Below, one piece after another: positions 52,517 through 62,488 of a DNA stretch of 64,000 nt. Under the pieces are notes generated by a model, which was not told where the DNA came from, did not search any database, and saw only the letters and a list, made by a program, of their open reading frames with translations. How positions within the stretch are numbered: the first letter of the stretch is position 1; each line of letters begins with the position of its first letter. The translations under genes were made by a program, and so were the position numbers. The stretch covers positions 1 to 64,000 of the forward strand of contig NZ_FRBU01000018.1 in the NCBI RefSeq assembly GCF_900142695.1. Direction: 5' to 3'. The DNA is from Flavobacterium xanthum (GTDB taxonomy: Bacteria > Bacteroidota > Bacteroidia > Flavobacteriales > Flavobacteriaceae).

Positions 52517-53917
52517 ATGAAAAAAATTTCAACACTTTTTTTAGTTTCCTTGTTGAGCGGAGTAGTAACACTAGGTTCCTACAAGTTATTATTTGACACC
52601 AATGGTTATTTTTCTAATGACAAAGATACTTTGGTAACAACAGCATCCAATTCTTACGGAAAGAAAGTAGGCTTATCATCGGATGTACTCGATTTTACTG
52701 AGGCTGCAGAAAAGACTATTCATACGGTTGTCCACGTTAAAAACGTTTCTCGAAGAACGATTACAAATCCCATTTTAGAATATTTTTATGGGTATAAAGG
52801 CGGGCAATCTCAGGAACAAGTAGGAACTGGTTCTGGTGTAATCATTTCTGAGGATGGTTATATCGTAACCAACAATCACGTGATCAAAGGTGCCTCTGAA
52901 ATTGAAATTACCTTAAACAATAAGAAATCATATCAGGCAAAACTTATTGGAACCGATTCTAAAATGGATATTGCTTTATTAAAAATTGATACCAATGAAA
53001 AATTACCCTATACTGTTTTTGCCAATTCTGATTCAGTGAAAGTTGGTGAATGGGTTTTGGCTGTCGGAAATCCATATAATTTAACGTCCACGGTAACTGC
53101 CGGAATTGTTTCGGCGAAAGCTAGAGATTTAGACACTAGCGGAATCCAGTCTTTCATACAAACAGATGCCGCGGTAAATCCGGGAAACAGTGGTGGCGCC
53201 TTAGTGAATACGCGTGGCGAACTGATAGGAATCAACACGATGATTTCCTCCATGACGGGATCTTACGTAGGCTATTCGTTTGCAGTTCCTTCGAATATTG
53301 CCCGAAAAATTATTGAAGATTTAATGGAATTTGGTAATGTACAACGTGGAATTTTGGGTGTTGAAGGAGGCGAACTAAATGGAATTGCTTCTAAGGAGTT
53401 AGGAATTTCGCAAACACAAGGATTCTACATTAATAAAGTAACGCAAAATTCTGGCGCTCAAAAATCAGGACTTACTAAAGGGGATATCATTATTAAATTA
53501 GACGATCAAAACATTGCTACTTTTGCTGATCTCTCGGGATATATCAATACTAAAAGACCAAATGACAAAGTTCAAGTGACGTATATCAGAGATGGAAAAA
53601 CAAAAATAATTCCAGTAGTGCTTAGTAAAAATGAATTTTTCAGCACCGAATTTAAAGGAATTGAATTAGAAAATATAGAAGCAGCAGATAAAAAGAAATT
53701 CAAAATTGATTATGGCGTAAAAATCAAATCGATCACCAGCGAAAATTTAAAACAATACAGAGAGGAGTTGGTGGGAAATATTATCTTGAGTATTGACAAT
53801 GTCAAAGCTACAGATGTAGAAACGGTGTCTAAACTTTTAAGTAAAAAAGAAGAAAGCCAAACCGTACGTATTGAAATGATTACTAAAAGTGGGGAAGTAA
53901 TGCGAGTGATTCTCTAA
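52517..53917 (+). CDS. HtrA/DegQ-type periplasmic serine protease
   Basis: This is a 466-residue Do-like protease. An N-terminal signal or anchor helix (about 5-25) is followed by a trypsin-like domain with the catalytic His in TNNHVI, Asp in KMDIALLKI and Ser in GNSGGAL. Two PDZ domains follow (about 270-370 and 380-466). It degrades or refolds damaged envelope proteins. The gene is monocistronic with a strong terminator. Confidence 0.94.
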   Translation: MKKISTLFLVSLLSGVVTLGSYKLLFDTNGYFSNDKDTLVTTASNSYGKKVGLSSDVLDFTEAAEKTIHTVVHVKNVSRRTITNPILEYFYGYKGGQSQEQVGTGSGVIISEDGYIVTNNHVIKGASEIEITLNNKKSYQAKLIGTDSKMDIALLKIDTNEKLPYTVFANSDSVKVGEWVLAVGNPYNLTSTVTAGIVSAKARDLDTSGIQSFIQTDAAVNPGNSGGALVNTRGELIGINTMISSMTGSYVGYSFAVPSNIARKIIEDLMEFGNVQRGILGVEGGELNGIASKELGISQTQGFYINKVTQNSGAQKSGLTKGDIIIKLDDQNIATFADLSGYINTKRPNDKVQVTYIRDGKTKIIPVVLSKNEFFSTEFKGIELENIEAADKKKFKIDYGVKIKSITSENLKQYREELVGNIILSIDNVKATDVETVSKLLSKKEESQTVRIEMITKSGEVMRVIL

Positions 53918-53938
53918 TACTACCATTTTAATAAAACG

Positions 53939-53971
53939 AAAGCCATCTTGAAAAAACAAGATGGCTTTTTT
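53939..53971 (+). terminator. rho-independent terminator after the HtrA gene
   Basis: AAAGCCATCTTG and CAAGATGGCTTT form a 12-pair stem with an A-rich loop and a T run. Confidence 0.88.
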
Positions 53972-54018
53972 ATTTGCAAATAAATAACAAAACACGTTAC
54001 GAAATCGATTGAAATCGG

Positions 54019-54026
54019 TACTTTTG
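54019..54026 (+). promoter_or_regulatory. TAnnTTTG promoter element for the GAPDH gene
   Basis: TACTTTTG is an exact -7 match, 48 bases before the ATG at 54074. A GTTACG at 53996-54001 may serve as a weak -33. Confidence 0.45.
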
Positions 54027-54073
54027 CGCAAATTTTAAAAAATACAATCACTTATTTTCATTAAATTTTCAAC

Positions 54074-55522
54074 ATGGCAACTACAACTTTATACGAAAAA
54101 GAAGTTTCTTTTCAAGCTGACAGGCGACGCGCAGGAGTAAAACTGATTAAAATTATCAGCGATTTATGGTACGACAAATCAATCGAAATGGTTTTATTTC
54201 GAAATCAACTCCTAGACAGAAATGTCAGTGACATCATTAATCTGCATGAATATGCAGCTGAATTTGTAGGCAAACCCATTTCGATATTCGATTCTGTTAA
54301 AATTGCAAAAGCGGTTTTAGAATTGAACTTGCTACCTTCAAAATTAGATATTGGCAAGCTAACCTATGAATATGGTTTAGAAGAGGACAAATATCCAGAT
54401 GCTAAGTATTTTGTGATTGACAAATTAAAAAACGCAAAAGACTCAGAAGAGGTACAACCTAAAGATGTTGTTTTATATGGTTTTGGACGTATTGGTCGTC
54501 TATTAGCCAGAGAGCTGATGTCTAAAACTGGAAAAGGAAGTCAGTTGCGCTTGCGAGCGATTGTTACACGTGATAAAAATGACGCTACATCGCTTGAAAA
54601 AAGAGCTTCCTTGTTGCGATATGATTCTATACATGGAGACTTTCAAGGTTCTGTAATTGCCGACCCCGAAAATAACGCATTGATAATCAACGGAACTACT
54701 GTCCATGTTATTACTGCAAACGCTCCAGAAGAAATTGATTATACGCATTTTGGAATCGATAATGCTTTAGTAATTGACAATACGGGTGCATTTACGACAC
54801 ACGAGGCATTGAGCCGCCATTTGGTTTCAAAAGGAGCCGATAAAGTATTGCTTACCGCTCCTGGAAAGGGAGTTCCAAACATTGTTCATGGTGTGAACCA
54901 GAACGAATATAATCCGGATGAAATTAATATTTTTTCTGCTGCATCCTGCACTACCAATGCGATTACACCTATTTTAAAGGCGGTTGAAGATACTTTAGGT
55001 GTTGTCAAAGGACATCTAGAAACGATTCATGCATACACGAACGACCAGAATCTTGTGGACAACATGCACAAAAAATACCGTCGTGGAAGAGCAGCCGCAT
55101 TAAACATGGTAATTACCGAAACTGGTGCTGGAAGTGCTGTTGCAAAAGCGTTGCCATCACTGGAAGGGAAACTGACCTCTAATGCGATTCGGGTTCCAGT
55201 TCCAAATGGATCTTTGGTTGTCTTAAACCTTGAGGTTTCAAAAACTACTTCGGTGCAGGAAATCAATGCTATCATGAAAAAATATGCTTTGGAAGGCGAG
55301 CTGGTAGAGCAAATAAAATATTCCATGAATAATGAGTTAGTTTCTTCAGATATAATAGGTACGCCACAACCTGCTATTTATGACAGTAACGCGACGATCG
55401 TTTCAAAAGACGGAAAGAATATCGTCTTATACATTTGGTACGATAATGAATACGGTTACAGCCACCAAGTAATCCGATTGGCAAAATACATTGCTAAAGT
55501 AAGACGTTTTACGTATTACTAG
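54074..55522 (+). CDS. gap: glyceraldehyde-3-phosphate dehydrogenase, long N-terminal extension
   Basis: This is a 482-residue GAPDH. About 135 extra residues precede the NAD-binding GFGRIGRLLAREL. The catalytic Cys is in SAASCTTNAI, and the end carries WYDNEYGYSHQV. Enzymes of this long type occur in Bacteroidetes and may favour NADP or the gluconeogenic direction; that is inferred from memory of the family. The gene is monocistronic. Confidence 0.95.
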   Translation: MATTTLYEKEVSFQADRRRAGVKLIKIISDLWYDKSIEMVLFRNQLLDRNVSDIINLHEYAAEFVGKPISIFDSVKIAKAVLELNLLPSKLDIGKLTYEYGLEEDKYPDAKYFVIDKLKNAKDSEEVQPKDVVLYGFGRIGRLLARELMSKTGKGSQLRLRAIVTRDKNDATSLEKRASLLRYDSIHGDFQGSVIADPENNALIINGTTVHVITANAPEEIDYTHFGIDNALVIDNTGAFTTHEALSRHLVSKGADKVLLTAPGKGVPNIVHGVNQNEYNPDEINIFSAASCTTNAITPILKAVEDTLGVVKGHLETIHAYTNDQNLVDNMHKKYRRGRAAALNMVITETGAGSAVAKALPSLEGKLTSNAIRVPVPNGSLVVLNLEVSKTTSVQEINAIMKKYALEGELVEQIKYSMNNELVSSDIIGTPQPAIYDSNATIVSKDGKNIVLYIWYDNEYGYSHQVIRLAKYIAKVRRFTYY

Positions 55523-55883
55523 CCGTCCTTTACAGGTTGCATATTGCGGTTGTAATTTTTTAGTTATTAGTTTTTAGTCATTAATTTGTAGATTTAAAAC
55601 AACCGCAATACAACCTGAATTCAATAGAAAATCCGTCCAGTTTTTACAACGAGACGGATTTTTTTTTACTTTTTTAATGGCATTGTTGCTCTAAATTTAG
55701 CCACAGATGACACGGATTAAACGGATTTTTTTTAAGTGTTACTTTTCCAATTTTGTATCGAATGGAACGCAGATAAAACGGATTCAAAGGATTTTCACTG
55801 ATTTGTAAAAAATCCCTATTTAAAAATACGATTTACATCCGCAAATTCATAACTCCTAATTCATAACTCCTAATTTTAAAAAA
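55523..55883. other. intergenic region with tandem words and a terminator
   Basis: A terminator lies at 55630-55668. TTGCGGTTGT near 55550 pairs with ACAACCGCAA near 55602 (imperfect inverted repeat). The word CATAACTCCTAATT occurs twice in tandem around 55847-55876. There are also ACGGATTTTT-type words. No ORF. Confidence 0.5.
55630..55668 (+). terminator. rho-independent terminator after the GAPDH gene
   Basis: AATCCGTC (55630-55637) pairs with GACGGATT (55653-55660), followed by a run of T. Confidence 0.75.
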
Positions 55884-57290
55884 CTACTCCTTAGCTTTAG
55901 TCAAATAGTAAATTGGTATTCCAACTAGCATAATCAAAACACCCCAACCACTCGTGCTCGTTTTAGTATACAGCAAAGCGATGCATATTGCACTAGCAAC
56001 AACAATATAAAGTGCCGGCAAAAATGGATAGCCAAACGCTTTATACGGTCTTTCAGCATCTGGCAATTTCTTGCGAAGAATAAAGATTCCCAATATGGTC
56101 AAGATGTAAAATATCAACACAATAATCACCACAAAATCTAGTAAATCTCCGTATTTCCCAGTCAGACAAAGTGCCGAAGCCCAGATACATTGCGCCCAAA
56201 TAGACCAAGCTGGAACACTCGCTTTATTTAATTCGGCAGCTTTCTTGAAGAAAACACCGTCTTGCGCCATTGTATAATACACTCTGGCACCCGCCATAAT
56301 CAAACCGTTATTGCAAGCAAAAGTCGAAATCATGATCATTACCGCAATAATTAAAGTCCCAATAGAACCAAAAATACTTTGTGAAGCCACCACAGCCACA
56401 CGATCGGATTCGGCCGTCGCAATATCATACAAAGGCACTACTGCCAAGTACATAATATTAGCCAAAATATAAATCACACTCACAATCAACGTTCCTAAAA
56501 ACAAACTCAATCCTACATTGCGTTTTGGATTCTTAATTTCCCCTGCAATAAAAGTTACCCCTTCCCAAGCCACACTCGAAAACAGTGAGCCTACCAAGGC
56601 TGCAGAAATGGCTGATATCAATGTCACTCCACTAATAGGCATCCAAGTTCCTGAAGTCGTATCCAGCGCTTGTGACGTCCAAGCATTCGTCCAGTTGGCA
56701 TCCCAAACTTCTGCTTTAGCTGCCATAAAACCAAAAATAATCAAACCAGCCAGCGACAAAATTTTGATTACAGTAAGAACCGTTTGTAAAATCTTAGAGT
56801 TTTTAACACCACGACTATTAATATAACTTAGTAGAATAATGGTAATAATAGAAACAATCTGAGCAGCATTGAGTTTAAAACTACCTAACTCATACAGAAT
56901 ATTCTTATCGCTCAGAGGCGCATACAAGTAAGCAGCAAATTTAGCAAAAGCCACACCCACTGCGGCAATCGTTCCCGTTTGTATCACGGCAAAAAAGCTC
57001 CAACCGTATAAAAACCCAACTAATTTTCCGTACGCTTCCTTAATGTACACATATTGTCCACCCGCTTTAGGAAACATTGCGCTCAACTCGCCATAACTCA
57101 CAGCCGCAATCACTGTAATTGTACCCGTAAGCACCCACATCGCAATAAGCCAACCGGCCGAACCCAATTGCCGAACCATATCCGAGCTCACAATAAATAT
57201 TCCGGAACCTATCATTGAACCCACCACGAGCATGGTTCCGTCAAGTAATCCTAATTCTCTTTTAAAATCGTCTGGTTTTTGGTCTTCCAT
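55884..57290 (-). CDS. APC family amino acid permease
   Basis: This is a 468-residue protein with about 12 hydrophobic helices. GLLDGTMLVVGSMIGSGIFIVS is the APC signature first helix, and SSVAWEGVTFIAGEIKNPKRN is the conserved eighth-helix region. It imports or exchanges amino acids at the inner membrane; the substrate is unknown. It is a single minus-strand gene facing the GAPDH gene. Confidence 0.92.
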   Translation of the reverse strand: MEDQKPDDFKRELGLLDGTMLVVGSMIGSGIFIVSSDMVRQLGSAGWLIAMWVLTGTITVIAAVSYGELSAMFPKAGGQYVYIKEAYGKLVGFLYGWSFFAVIQTGTIAAVGVAFAKFAAYLYAPLSDKNILYELGSFKLNAAQIVSIITIILLSYINSRGVKNSKILQTVLTVIKILSLAGLIIFGFMAAKAEVWDANWTNAWTSQALDTTSGTWMPISGVTLISAISAALVGSLFSSVAWEGVTFIAGEIKNPKRNVGLSLFLGTLIVSVIYILANIMYLAVVPLYDIATAESDRVAVVASQSIFGSIGTLIIAVMIMISTFACNNGLIMAGARVYYTMAQDGVFFKKAAELNKASVPAWSIWAQCIWASALCLTGKYGDLLDFVVIIVLIFYILTILGIFILRKKLPDAERPYKAFGYPFLPALYIVVASAICIALLYTKTSTSGWGVLIMLVGIPIYYLTKAKE

Positions 57291-57688
57291 AAAGTGGGTT
57301 TTTGGTTTTTTAGTTCGCTAAAGATATACTTTTTTTGGAAATCTAAAATCGAATTCCTGTTTTTAGGGCATGACCTTGCTTTCACTGTCGTTGCAGCATG
57401 GTCGGGCTGTACGCTGTATCTTTATTTTCTTAAAGAAAGAAAATAAAGGATGCCGCTTCCATCCCTCATGCAAACTACGGTAAATTGTCGTTTATCTATT
57501 TCATAACAAAACTAAAGAACCATCTTCAGTACTAAAGTAATATCCTCTTTTTAAACATATAAGTCATTTACTTTTTTGTGCTATCCCAATAAAACGTACT
57601 TTAGTAAGCGCGTATTTAAGATGCATGATACTTCATTTTACACCCTTTAAACACCAATAAAAATATAAAACAAACAACACCAAAAATC
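57291..57688. other. intergenic region between divergent genes
   Basis: These ~400 bases hold the palindromic repeat at 57400-57469 and one AAACATATAAGTCATTTA word at 57551-57571. No ORF. It lies between the divergent APC and dehydrogenase genes, so both promoters must be here, but I cannot place them. Confidence 0.5.
57400..57469 (-). repeat. flavobacterial intergenic palindrome, copy 4
   Basis: On the minus strand it reads GGATGGAAGCGGCATCC, then a hairpin TTTATTTTCTT with its complement, then GATACAGCGTACAGCCC. It matches the copies at 17778-17845 and 21767-21844. Confidence 0.8.
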
Positions 57689-58549
57689 ATGAATACATTA
57701 AAATTAGGATGGGTTGGATTAGGGAATATGGGAAACCCAATGGTTTTAAACTTACTCAAAGCTGGTTTTGAAGTAACCGTTTTCAACCGCACCAAAGACA
57801 AAGAAGCACCATTACTTGCCGAAGGCGCAACAGCAGCCACAAGTTTACAACACCTCATGGAGACGGCTGATGTTGTAGTGACAATGTTATCCAATGACGC
57901 GGCTGTAAAAGAAGTTTTTGAAGGCCCAACAGGATTACTAGCTGCTGCAATTCCTGGAAAAACCATCATCAACATGAGTACCGTTGCTCCAGAGACCTCC
58001 CGTTATCTCCACACGCTTTGTCAGCTGCATCAAGTTCATTTTATCGATGCACCAGTTTCAGGAAGTGTCAAACCAGCACAAGACGGAACCTTAGTTATTC
58101 TTGTGGGTGCTTCCAACGAAGATTTTGAAACAGCTCAACCTTTATTTGACGCTCTCGGAAAAATCGCCATTCATGTTGGTGCGCCGGGCGTAGCGAGCAC
58201 TGCAAAATTAGCTATCAATTACTTGCTAGGATTGAATCTTCAAGGCATAGCCGAAACGGTTTTGTTTGCGGAGAAAAACGGCGTAAATAAAGAAGACATG
58301 CTCAACATCATCAATCAAGGCGCTTGTGGCAACGGGATCACGAATATCAAAACACCTTCTATTTTAAACGACTCTTTCCCCGCCGCATTTGCTTTGAAAC
58401 ACCTCGTTAAAGATTTAAGATTAGCCAAAGAAGCAGGACTTGATTCCCCGTTGATTCATCCTTTGTATGACAGTTATGCCGCAGCAGAACAAGAAGGATT
58501 AGGCGATCAAGATGTTATGGCGATTATTAGCAGTTTGAAAAATAAGTGA
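57689..58549 (+). CDS. 3-hydroxyisobutyrate dehydrogenase family oxidoreductase
   Basis: This is a 286-residue beta-hydroxyacid dehydrogenase. GWVGLGNMGNPMVLNLLKAGF is the nucleotide site, DAPVSGSVKPAQDGTL is the substrate loop and the catalytic Lys lies in ASTAKLAINYLLG. The family includes tartronate semialdehyde and succinic semialdehyde reductases; the substrate is not resolved. It is monocistronic. Confidence 0.92.
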   Translation: MNTLKLGWVGLGNMGNPMVLNLLKAGFEVTVFNRTKDKEAPLLAEGATAATSLQHLMETADVVVTMLSNDAAVKEVFEGPTGLLAAAIPGKTIINMSTVAPETSRYLHTLCQLHQVHFIDAPVSGSVKPAQDGTLVILVGASNEDFETAQPLFDALGKIAIHVGAPGVASTAKLAINYLLGLNLQGIAETVLFAEKNGVNKEDMLNIINQGACGNGITNIKTPSILNDSFPAAFALKHLVKDLRLAKEAGLDSPLIHPLYDSYAAAEQEGLGDQDVMAIISSLKNK

Positions 58550-58613
58550 AATTTGAATAATAGTAAATTTAGCGAATAACCTATGGTATTTAATCGATTT
58601 AAATCATAAACAA

Positions 58614-58644
58614 AAAAGCTACATCGATACTGGATGTAGCTTTT
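58614..58644. terminator. terminator between convergent genes
   Basis: AAAAGCTACATC and GATGTAGCTTTT form a 12-pair stem with short T runs on both strands. It separates the dehydrogenase and CDGSH genes. Confidence 0.8.
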
Positions 58645-58666
58645 CTTATTTAATCAGAAAACGATA

Positions 58667-58894
58667 TTACTTCGTTTTTACCGTCGGCAAGTCAAATGCT
58701 GCTGATTCATGCTCAAAACCATTGCGGTGTGAACCATCACAAAAAGGTTTGTTGGCTGACAACCCACATCGGCAAAGACCCAAAGCCGTTCTTCCTTCTA
58801 AACCGTATGTTTTTCCTTCACAGTCTGTTATTTCAAAATCGCCTTCTATTTTTATAGACCCGTTGCGATTGATTGTTAGTTTTGTTGTGCTCAT
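58667..58894 (-). CDS. CDGSH iron-sulfur domain protein
   Basis: This is a 75-residue protein. The [2Fe-2S] motif is CRCGLSANKPFCDGSH, matching C-x-C-x2-(S/T)-x3-P-x-C-D-G-x-H. The cluster would be held by three cysteines and the His. Such small proteins are redox or iron-sulfur transfer factors. It is a single minus-strand gene. Confidence 0.93.
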   Translation of the reverse strand: MSTTKLTINRNGSIKIEGDFEITDCEGKTYGLEGRTALGLCRCGLSANKPFCDGSHRNGFEHESAAFDLPTVKTK

Positions 58895-59148
58895 AATAGT
58901 GTTCTTTTAGTCGTCAAAGATTAGAAATATTTTTAGAATCCTGCATCGTAACGATACTTTTTTATACCACCAGCACATAATTTACATCAATTCTATTTTA
59001 TGTAGCAAGATACCGAGGGAATTTGACTTGACTCGAATAAATGAAAATTCGTTACTTTCTATTCTAACATCAGCATCAAATAATCAATCTCCTAAACAAA
59101 TAATTGACTATTTTTAGAGCTTTAAATCAATCCATTAATCAAACTCTC

Positions 59149-60468
59149 ATGACAAACAAAATCGCAATCACCCTGTTTTTAGGATTCTTAGTTGGAACAA
59201 GCTATGCTCAAAAAATGAACGTTGCCAAACTGGACAGTTTATTTCAGATTTTGGAAGCCAAAGATAAATTCATGGGTAGTATCGCCGTATCACAAAACGG
59301 AACGCTTCTTTATTCAAAGTCCATTGGAATGGATGACATAGAAAGCAATAAAAAATCTGGTGCTCTTTCAAAATATAGAGTGGGTTCTATTTCAAAAATG
59401 TTTACTTCTGCACTAGTCTTCAAGGCGATTGAAGAAAAAAAATTAATGTTAACTCAAACTATTGAAACGTTTTTTCCAACTATTGAAAACGCTAACAAAA
59501 TAACTATTGGTTACTTATTAAATCACCGAAGCGGTATTCAAAATTTCACCAATAGTCCTGAATATTTAACCTACAACACCCAACCAAAAACGGAAAAAGA
59601 AATGGTGGAAATTATTGCCAAAGGGAAAAGTATTTTTGAACCCAACAGCAAAGCCGATTACAGCAACTCCAATTATGTTTTATTGAGTTACATTCTGGAA
59701 AAAACCTATAAAAAGCCATTCAGAACTATTTTGAACGATAAAATTGTAAAACCGTTAGGTTTAAAAAATACCTATATTGGAGGTAAGATTAACATTCTAA
59801 ATAACGAAACCAACTCGTATTCCTTCTCTGAAAAATGGATCAAAGAACCAGAAACGGATATGTCGATCCCAATGGGAGCTGGCGCAGTGGTTTCTAATCC
59901 ACAAGATTTGACGTTGTTTATTGAAAAACTTTTCGCCAATGCCATAATCTCCGAAAGCAGCCTGAAACAAATGACAACTTTACAAGACAACTACGGAATG
60001 GGAATATTCCAATATCCGTTTTATGAGAAGAAGAGTTTTGGTCATACGGGAGGAATTGATGAATTCAGATCTACATTATCTTATTTTCCAGAGGACAAAA
60101 TCGCTGTTGCATTAACCTCAAACGGTAGAACTTATGAAAATAACGACATCATGATTGCCGCTTTAAGTGCCTATTTCAACAAACCGTTTACAATTCCCAA
60201 TTTTAAAACTGTCACACTAAAAAGTGAGGATTTAGATCCTTATTTAGGGGAATATTCAGATGCTGGATTTCCAATGAAAATCACAATTACAAAAGAAGAC
60301 AACAAACTTTTTGCGCAGGCAACAGGTCAAGCTGCGTTTCCACTGGAGGCTATTGAAAAGGATAATTTTGAATTTAAAATGGCAGGAATAAAATTAGAAT
60401 TCAAACCAAATGAAAAGCAGATGATCTTAAAACAAGGCGGTGGAAAATTTACTTTGACAAAAAAATAA
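59149..60468 (+). CDS. beta-lactamase-like serine hydrolase (class C fold)
   Basis: This is a 439-residue exported protein. A signal peptide (1-~20, cleaved after SYA) is followed by the serine hydrolase domain. The nucleophile lies in SISKMFTS (SxxK), the second motif is YSNSNYV (YxN) and HTGG replaces the KTG-type motif. The C-terminal ~90 residues form a separate small domain. It may act on peptidoglycan or small esters. ATG at 59149 is chosen over an in-frame upstream start because it gives the signal peptide. Confidence 0.9.
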   Translation: MTNKIAITLFLGFLVGTSYAQKMNVAKLDSLFQILEAKDKFMGSIAVSQNGTLLYSKSIGMDDIESNKKSGALSKYRVGSISKMFTSALVFKAIEEKKLMLTQTIETFFPTIENANKITIGYLLNHRSGIQNFTNSPEYLTYNTQPKTEKEMVEIIAKGKSIFEPNSKADYSNSNYVLLSYILEKTYKKPFRTILNDKIVKPLGLKNTYIGGKINILNNETNSYSFSEKWIKEPETDMSIPMGAGAVVSNPQDLTLFIEKLFANAIISESSLKQMTTLQDNYGMGIFQYPFYEKKSFGHTGGIDEFRSTLSYFPEDKIAVALTSNGRTYENNDIMIAALSAYFNKPFTIPNFKTVTLKSEDLDPYLGEYSDAGFPMKITITKEDNKLFAQATGQAAFPLEAIEKDNFEFKMAGIKLEFKPNEKQMILKQGGGKFTLTKK

Positions 60469-60686
60469 AGCGCTTATTCTATCTTACGGTGAACAAAACT
60501 AACGCACTTGAATTCCATTAATTTAAAATACAAGCTAGGCCATTATTAAGTCGTTAATTGTACATTTGTCTCATGACAGAGCATTTTAGATTGTGTTTGA
60601 AATAACGATAACAAGCAAATTATTATTTTTCAATCCTGATTTATGAATAAACAAATAGGTTCAATTATAAATTCTATTATAAATCG

Positions 60687-61739
60687 ATGAGTATCTTAAA
60701 AAAAGTAAATAAAGTCAGAAGAATTATTACGCATGGACTTACCAAAAATATTGGCAGTTCACAAAATAATCAAATCATAGATTTAAGGCAAAAAATTGAA
60801 ATCAAAAGAATTTTGATTTCAAGGCCCAACCACAGATTGGGTAATTTGTTGCTCATTACTCCGCTGGTTCAAGATGTAATAGCTGCTTTTCCAGCGTGTA
60901 AAATTGATTTGTTTGTAAAGGGCGGTTTGGCACCTATTGTATTTAAAAATTATCCAAATATTAATTACATCATTGAACTTCCTAAAAAACCTTTTAAAAA
61001 TTTGGCAGCCTATTTTAAGGTTTGGGTAAAGATCAAAAAACAAAAATATGACATTGTCATCAACGTAGACAAAAATTCCTCGTCTGGACGATTATCAGCT
61101 CAATTTGCTGATGCTAAATACAAATTTTTTGGCGATGATGACGAAGCTATGAAACTAGAGCATAGTGACTATGTGCATATTGCAAAATATCCAGTATATG
61201 AATTTAGGCATTTTCTAACTAAATTAGGATTTGCTAAAAATGACAATCCAATTCCACCATTGGACTTAAAATTAAGTTCTTTGGAAATCAAGGAAGGACA
61301 AAAAACAATTCAAGAATTGGTTAAAAATGACAAAAAAACGATTTGCATCTTTACCTACGCAACCTCTGATAAATGCTACTCAGAATCGTGGTGGGAAGAA
61401 TTTTATGAACGTTTACTAACCGAATATCAAGATTATAATATTATCGAAATTTTACCTGTTGAAAACATTTCGCAAATCGGCTTTAAAGCACTTACATTCT
61501 ATAGTAAAGACATTCGTGAAATTGGATCTGTCATTGCTAATACAGAAATCTTCATTGGTGCAGATAGTGGGATTATGCATTTAGCCAGTTCCGTCCTTAC
61601 GCCGACTGTTGGGCTTTTCTCCCGCGCAAATCTAAAAACTTATGAACCGTATAACAATAACAGTGTGGCAATAAACACGAATACTGGCGACAAGGAGGAT
61701 TGGATCAAAATAATAAACAAGGCCCTAATAAGATCATAA
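60687..61739 (+). CDS. glycosyltransferase family 9 (heptosyltransferase-like)
   Basis: This is a 350-residue GT9-type transferase. RPNHRLGNLLLITPLVQDVIAAFP near residue 50 is the acceptor-side block, and FIGADSGIMHLASSVLTPTVGLFS near 290 is the donor-site block with the typical G-x-D-S-G-x-x-H-x-A. Such enzymes add heptose-like sugars to lipopolysaccharide in the cytoplasm. It is a single gene here with no other glycan genes near. Confidence 0.9.
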   Translation: MSILKKVNKVRRIITHGLTKNIGSSQNNQIIDLRQKIEIKRILISRPNHRLGNLLLITPLVQDVIAAFPACKIDLFVKGGLAPIVFKNYPNINYIIELPKKPFKNLAAYFKVWVKIKKQKYDIVINVDKNSSSGRLSAQFADAKYKFFGDDDEAMKLEHSDYVHIAKYPVYEFRHFLTKLGFAKNDNPIPPLDLKLSSLEIKEGQKTIQELVKNDKKTICIFTYATSDKCYSESWWEEFYERLLTEYQDYNIIEILPVENISQIGFKALTFYSKDIREIGSVIANTEIFIGADSGIMHLASSVLTPTVGLFSRANLKTYEPYNNNSVAINTNTGDKEDWIKIINKALIRS

Positions 61740-61824
61740 TACTCTAAGGAATCAACATTCAAAAACAGCAACTTTAATAAACAATCGTAAAAGAAAAAAC
61801 AAAATCACCAAGCACATAAACCAC

Positions 61825-62286
61825 ATGAAAACTAAATTTTTAATTTCCTTACTATTTACTTTCATCGGGGCCGGAACGCTTTGCGCACAAACGAGTACCC
61901 CTTTTACTTTAAAATTAGACCACGTTGCATTGTCAGTTAAGGACCTGGAAAAATCTGTTGGTTTTTATAAAAATGTTTTAAACTTTTCAGAGATAACCAA
62001 CCTTACTAAAAAAGAGGGGATTCGCTGGATCTCCTTAGGAGAGGGAAAAGAGCTTCACCTTGTTGCTACAATCAAAGAACCCGTTACCATCAATAAAGCG
62101 GTACATTTAGCATTTAAAGCAACTCATTTTGAAGCATTAATCGACCTCTTAAAAACTCTAAAAATTACGTATTCTGACTGGCCTGGTAGACTGAATACAA
62201 TTACCGTTCGGGCTGATGGAATCAAGCAAATCTACATTCAGGATCCTGATGGATACTGGATTGAGATCAACAGTGTTGAAAAATAG
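61825..62286 (+). CDS. exported VOC (glyoxalase-fold) protein
   Basis: This is a 153-residue protein. A signal peptide (1-~22, ending LCAQ) is unusual for this fold. The VOC domain starts LDHVALSVKDLEKSVGFYKNVL and ends YIQDPDGYWIEI, with likely metal ligands H (LDHV), H in KELHLV and E in WIEI. The reaction is unknown. It is monocistronic. Confidence 0.88.
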   Translation: MKTKFLISLLFTFIGAGTLCAQTSTPFTLKLDHVALSVKDLEKSVGFYKNVLNFSEITNLTKKEGIRWISLGEGKELHLVATIKEPVTINKAVHLAFKATHFEALIDLLKTLKITYSDWPGRLNTITVRADGIKQIYIQDPDGYWIEINSVEK

Positions 62287-62488
62287 TAAATAAGGAAGTT
62301 TTCCCGTTCAGGCGTTTTTTTTATTTCTAGCATAAGGTATTTGTATATGCTAGAGCTAAAGGTTTTTACTAATCAAATATGTAAAAATTGAAACTTTTCT
62401 CCTAAATTATGTAATGCTTTTTGCCGCTTTGTTCACCAACTTTGTTGAACAATAAGTAGCGATTTTTAATCATTATAAAAATAAGATT

